A DNA stretch of 8,833 nucleotides, taken from positions 1 through 8,833 of the forward strand of contig CALFOB010000012.1 in assembly GCA_937919125.1 (NCBI GenBank). Reading direction: 5' to 3'. Source of the DNA: an uncultured Micrococcales bacterium. GTDB lineage: Bacteria; Actinomycetota; Actinomycetes; Actinomycetales; Microbacteriaceae. The translations under genes were made by a program, and so were the position numbers. The number at the start of each line of letters is the position of its first letter. The first letter of the stretch is position 1. The notes beneath the pieces are model-generated. The model did no database searches. It worked only from the letters and a program-made list of their open reading frames with translations, and was not told the origin of the DNA. Positions 6,618 to 8,833 of the stretch are shown here, in pieces.

Positions 6618-8242
6618 CAGTCTTGCTTACCTCTTCTAATAACAGATAAGACTGGCACTGCAAGAAGTAAAGCAATGAAGAGAATAATTAGGAAAACTAT
6701 CTGCGCTTGAGCAAAAGCTTTTCCTGAAGGGTTTGGTGGGTTAATAGCTTCAGCGGATACCGCTTGGCAAATACCGGTGTCGTTGTCACAGAAACCTGGG
6801 CCAACAATTCCGTTATCAACAATTCCACCGTTATCCACGTAACCGCCACCACCAGTTCCTGAGTTGGTTCCTGTATCTGTTCCAGGATCAGTACCTGGGT
6901 CAGTTCCTGGGTCTGTACCTGGGTCAGTGCCTGGATCAGTACCTGGGTCAGTGCCTGGATCAGTTCCCCCACCAGCACCTGGGTCTGTTCCGGTGTAACC
7001 CTGCTTATCTGAAGCAGGAGGCATTGGCGCATTCTTCGCTAGCAAGTTAGTGCCGTCAGAGGAGAAAGTTGGGTTGTTACATTTAGCAACATCCTTGTTC
7101 TTTGCGCTCACTCCAGGAATCTTCTTAACCTGTTCAAGACCTGCCTTCACCAAGTTAATTGGTAGCGGTGAGTAACCGAGAACTTCAGCTTGTTGCTGAC
7201 CTTCACATAGGTAGTAGTAAGCAAAGTCTCCAAGAGTTGCTCCCTTTGCAGCTGTGAATGATCCAGAAACTGCCGTTGGAACGATTAGGTATGAGTAGCT
7301 TGATAGCGGATAAGCTCTTGGGTCTTTGGAGTTGTAAACACCAGTCAAGATCTGAGTTAGGTAAGAGTTACCTGGACGAGTGTCAATCTTTGCTTCCAAG
7401 AGCGCAACAGCAACGTTAGAAGCTGTTGGCAATACGTAATAATCTGAATCATTCAAAAGCTTCACTACTGGGAAACCAGTCTTCAGTGCATAGGAATACT
7501 CAACGTAAGTGATGGTTCCTTCGTTAGCGTTCTGAGAAACATAACCAGAGACACCCTGGGAACCTGGCTGAGAAACATATCCCTTTCCAGAAACAACTGG
7601 GTAGTTAGATGTAAGGCCACAAGGAGTGCTTCTTCCAGCTAGCTTGCAGTAGTCATCCCAAATCTTGGTGTGCTCATCTGCCATCCATGATGTGAACTGA
7701 GCAGTTGAACCGGAACCATCAGATCTAACAACTGGAACAATCTTTCGCTTAGGTAGAGAGATGCCTGGGTTCTCAGCCGCAATTGCTTTGTCATCCCAAG
7801 AAGTAATAACTCCGGTGAAGACCTTAGTTAGGGTTTCACCTGACATCTTTAGATTAGTAAAACGCTTGCCACCAATTTTTAGGTTGTACATCAAAGCTGT
7901 ACCACCGGCTACTAGTGGGATATAAGCAAATGCTCTTGAAGGAAGAGTGTCAACAACTGAACCGTCTTTTAGTCCATAAGGAATTTCAGATGAAGCGAAG
8001 TCAACGGTTCCGGCCTTGAACTGATTTCTACCATCAGATGAACCTGTGCTGGCATAGTTCACACGCATTCCATACTGAACAACGTTTCTACGCCACTGGT
8101 CGATAGCGTTTGCTGACCAAGATGAACCAGCGCCGTTAACCGGAACATAATCTGCAGCCTGAGCAGGTGAGCTTGAGAAACCAAAAAGGATAGCAGGGGT
8201 CAGCAAAGCTGACAGCACTCGAGTTTTCAGACTAAGTCTCAC
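6617..8242 (-). CDS. pstS: PstS, phosphate-binding protein with C-terminal membrane anchor
   Basis: 541-residue extracytoplasmic phosphate receptor for the Pst importer. The signal peptide ends near AQA (residue 29) and has no lipobox Cys. The binding fold spans about 32-390 and keeps the family's phosphate contacts: NGAGSSW (36-42), TGSSDG (66-71), TVDFASSEIP (79-88) and Arg173 followed by DGSGST (175-180). Then come seven TDPG repeats (427-454), a Gly-rich stretch, a small Cys loop GFCDNDTGIC (483-492), a membrane helix (about 512-535) and the tail RRGKQD. Most Gram-positive PstS proteins are lipoproteins; this one appears to replace the lipid with a C-terminal helix. The start is GTG (8242-8240), overlapping the pstA stop by one base (TAGTG), with AAGAAGG (8256-8250) seven bases upstream inside the pstA coding end. 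The assignment is strong. Confidence 0.95.
   Translation of the reverse strand: MRLSLKTRVLSALLTPAILFGFSSSPAQAADYVPVNGAGSSWSANAIDQWRRNVVQYGMRVNYASTGSSDGRNQFKAGTVDFASSEIPYGLKDGSVVDTLPSRAFAYIPLVAGGTALMYNLKIGGKRFTNLKMSGETLTKVFTGVITSWDDKAIAAENPGISLPKRKIVPVVRSDGSGSTAQFTSWMADEHTKIWDDYCKLAGRSTPCGLTSNYPVVSGKGYVSQPGSQGVSGYVSQNANEGTITYVEYSYALKTGFPVVKLLNDSDYYVLPTASNVAVALLEAKIDTRPGNSYLTQILTGVYNSKDPRAYPLSSYSYLIVPTAVSGSFTAAKGATLGDFAYYYLCEGQQQAEVLGYSPLPINLVKAGLEQVKKIPGVSAKNKDVAKCNNPTFSSDGTNLLAKNAPMPPASDKQGYTGTDPGAGGGTDPGTDPGTDPGTDPGTDPGTDPGTDPGTDTGTNSGTGGGGYVDNGGIVDNGIVGPGFCDNDTGICQAVSAEAINPPNPSGKAFAQAQIVFLIILFIALLLAVPVLSVIRRGKQD
6857..6964 (-). repeat. 12-bp tandem repeat encoding (TDPG)7 plus degenerate copies
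   Basis: Residues 427-454 of PstS are seven consecutive TDPG units (DNA 6881-6964). They are followed by TDTG and TNSG, which look like decayed copies (down to 6857). Copies differ mainly at third codon positions (CCT/CCA, ACT/ACC), so the array is old or selected for protein sequence. It forms the spacer between the phosphate-binding domain and the membrane anchor. Copy number could vary between strains without a frameshift, because the unit is a multiple of three. Confidence 0.9.
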
Positions 8243-8833
8243 TATGCGACCTTCTTCTTAGTTAGCTTCTTGATGTTCTTAAACAGGTTCCCGAATACGT
8301 TCTTATCTGAACCTAGGATTCGAGCAAGCATAAACAGGATTAGAACTAGGAACATTAGAACTGCAGCTGTTCCGAAACCTCGAGCAATCATTGTAGGCTC
8401 TGGTGATTTCACAAACTGGAAGATTGCTAGAGGTAGGGAAACCATAGGACCCTCAGTCGGGTTTAGGTTCAAGCTCGCTGTGAATCCTGAGGTTAGAAGA
8501 ACAGGTGAAGTCTCACCAATACCTCTCGCGGTTGCCAAAATGATTGCTGTTGTAAGACCTGATCTAGCTGTTGGAAGAGTAACCATCCAAGCAGTTCTCC
8601 ACGCACCAGCACCAAGGCCCAGAGATGCTTCCTTCAAAGTTCCAGGAACGATACGAAGAACAACATCGGAAGCTCTAATCATGATTGGAAGCATCATGAC
8701 GCTGATTGCAAGAGCAGCAGCAAAACCTGACTTCTGAACACCAAGCAACAAGATTGCTGTTGCGTAGATGAACAGACCAGCCACGATAGATGGAAGAGCA
8801 GTCATAGCCTCAACCATGGTTCTAACAAAGCGA
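8242..8833 (-). CDS. pstA: PstA, phosphate ABC transporter permease (5' end cut by window edge)
   Basis: Inner-membrane permease that forms the phosphate channel with PstC. The frame stays open beyond the ATG at 8817 (RFVRT precedes it), so the gene enters from outside the window and that ATG is not the start. About 196 C-terminal residues are visible. Membrane segments are TALPSIVAGLFIYATAILLL, FAAALAISVMMLPIMI, TTAIILATARGIGETSPVLL and a last one around TAAVLMFLVLILFML. The ALPSIVAGLF stretch matches PstA rather than PstC. The ABC permease EAA loop is visible as LKEASLGLGAGAWRTAWMV followed by LPTARSGL; it contacts PstB. The C-terminus is strongly basic (KNIKKLTKKKVA). The codons of that tail also carry the Shine-Dalgarno for pstS, and its TAG overlaps the pstS GTG. 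The usual partner pstB is not next but about 7.4 kb downstream. Confidence 0.95.
   Translation of the reverse strand, partial: RFVRTMVEAMTALPSIVAGLFIYATAILLLGVQKSGFAAALAISVMMLPIMIRASDVVLRIVPGTLKEASLGLGAGAWRTAWMVTLPTARSGLTTAIILATARGIGETSPVLLTSGFTASLNLNPTEGPMVSLPLAIFQFVKSPEPTMIARGFGTAAVLMFLVLILFMLARILGSDKNVFGNLFKNIKKLTKKKVA
8250..8256 (-). promoter_or_regulatory. Ribosome binding site of pstS within the pstA 3' end
   Basis: AAGAAGG lies seven bases before the GTG at 8242. It is embedded in the Lys-Lys-Val codons of the PstA C-terminus, which supports the GTG start and coupling of pstS translation to pstA. Confidence 0.65.

Noticed and set aside
6857..6964. CRISPR-like periodic repeat
   Set aside because: The unit is 12 bp without spacers and is in frame, encoding TDPG; it is a protein-coding minisatellite.
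6697..7032. Alternative minus-strand frame rich in Thr-Gln-Val-Leu repeats
   Set aside because: It is a frame-shifted reading of the TDPG repeat and the end of pstS. The repetitive look comes from the 12-bp array, not from a second gene.

Overview
The window reads as part of a high-affinity phosphate-uptake (pst) locus of an actinobacterium. All genes lie on the minus strand, so transcription runs from high to low coordinates. Supporting traits are Pro-Thr and Gly-Thr-Asp-Pro linkers on secreted proteins, GTG and TTG starts, bacterial Ig-like repeats on a secreted protein, and a class D/E-like sortase fold. Base composition looks mid-40s to about 50 % G+C in the lines I sampled, which is low for the phylum. 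This would suit a small-genome planktonic lineage, for example a freshwater Microbacteriaceae or Nanopelagicales relative. That assignment is inference.

Layout in transcription order. (1) The 3' part of pstA, the permease, runs off the right edge (8242-8833). (2) pstS (6617-8242) encodes a phosphate-binding protein held to the membrane by a C-terminal helix after a (TDPG)n linker. (3) A 797-residue secreted, membrane-anchored protein (4224-6617) has a new N-terminal region followed by a diverged PstS-like fold. (4) A 133-nt gap leads to a 735-residue secreted protein (1883-4090), a second diverged PstS-like domain followed by about three Ig-like domains. (5) An 83-nt gap holds a perfect 13-bp hairpin. 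(6) A membrane protein with a sortase fold (822-1799) lacks the catalytic His and Cys. (7) pstB, the ATPase, runs off the left edge (1-797). The first three genes are joined by stop/start overlaps of one base (TAGTG and TGATG), so translational coupling is likely.

PstA, with PstC presumably just outside the right edge, forms the channel. PstB powers it, and the 541-residue PstS delivers phosphate. Between pstA and pstB sit four surface-protein genes instead of the usual direct pstA-pstB junction. Three are mutually related binding-protein folds, and only the first keeps the full phosphate-contact motif. The fourth is a probable pseudo-sortase. No protein in the window has a canonical LPXTG signal. 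My interpretation, which is inference, is a modified pst system with a multi-protein extracytoplasmic layer in which two binding-protein paralogues and an inactive sortase have taken on accessory, scaffolding or sensing roles.

No stretch longer than 133 bases lacks a gene. I saw no tRNA, rRNA, transposase, CRISPR array or convincing PHO box.
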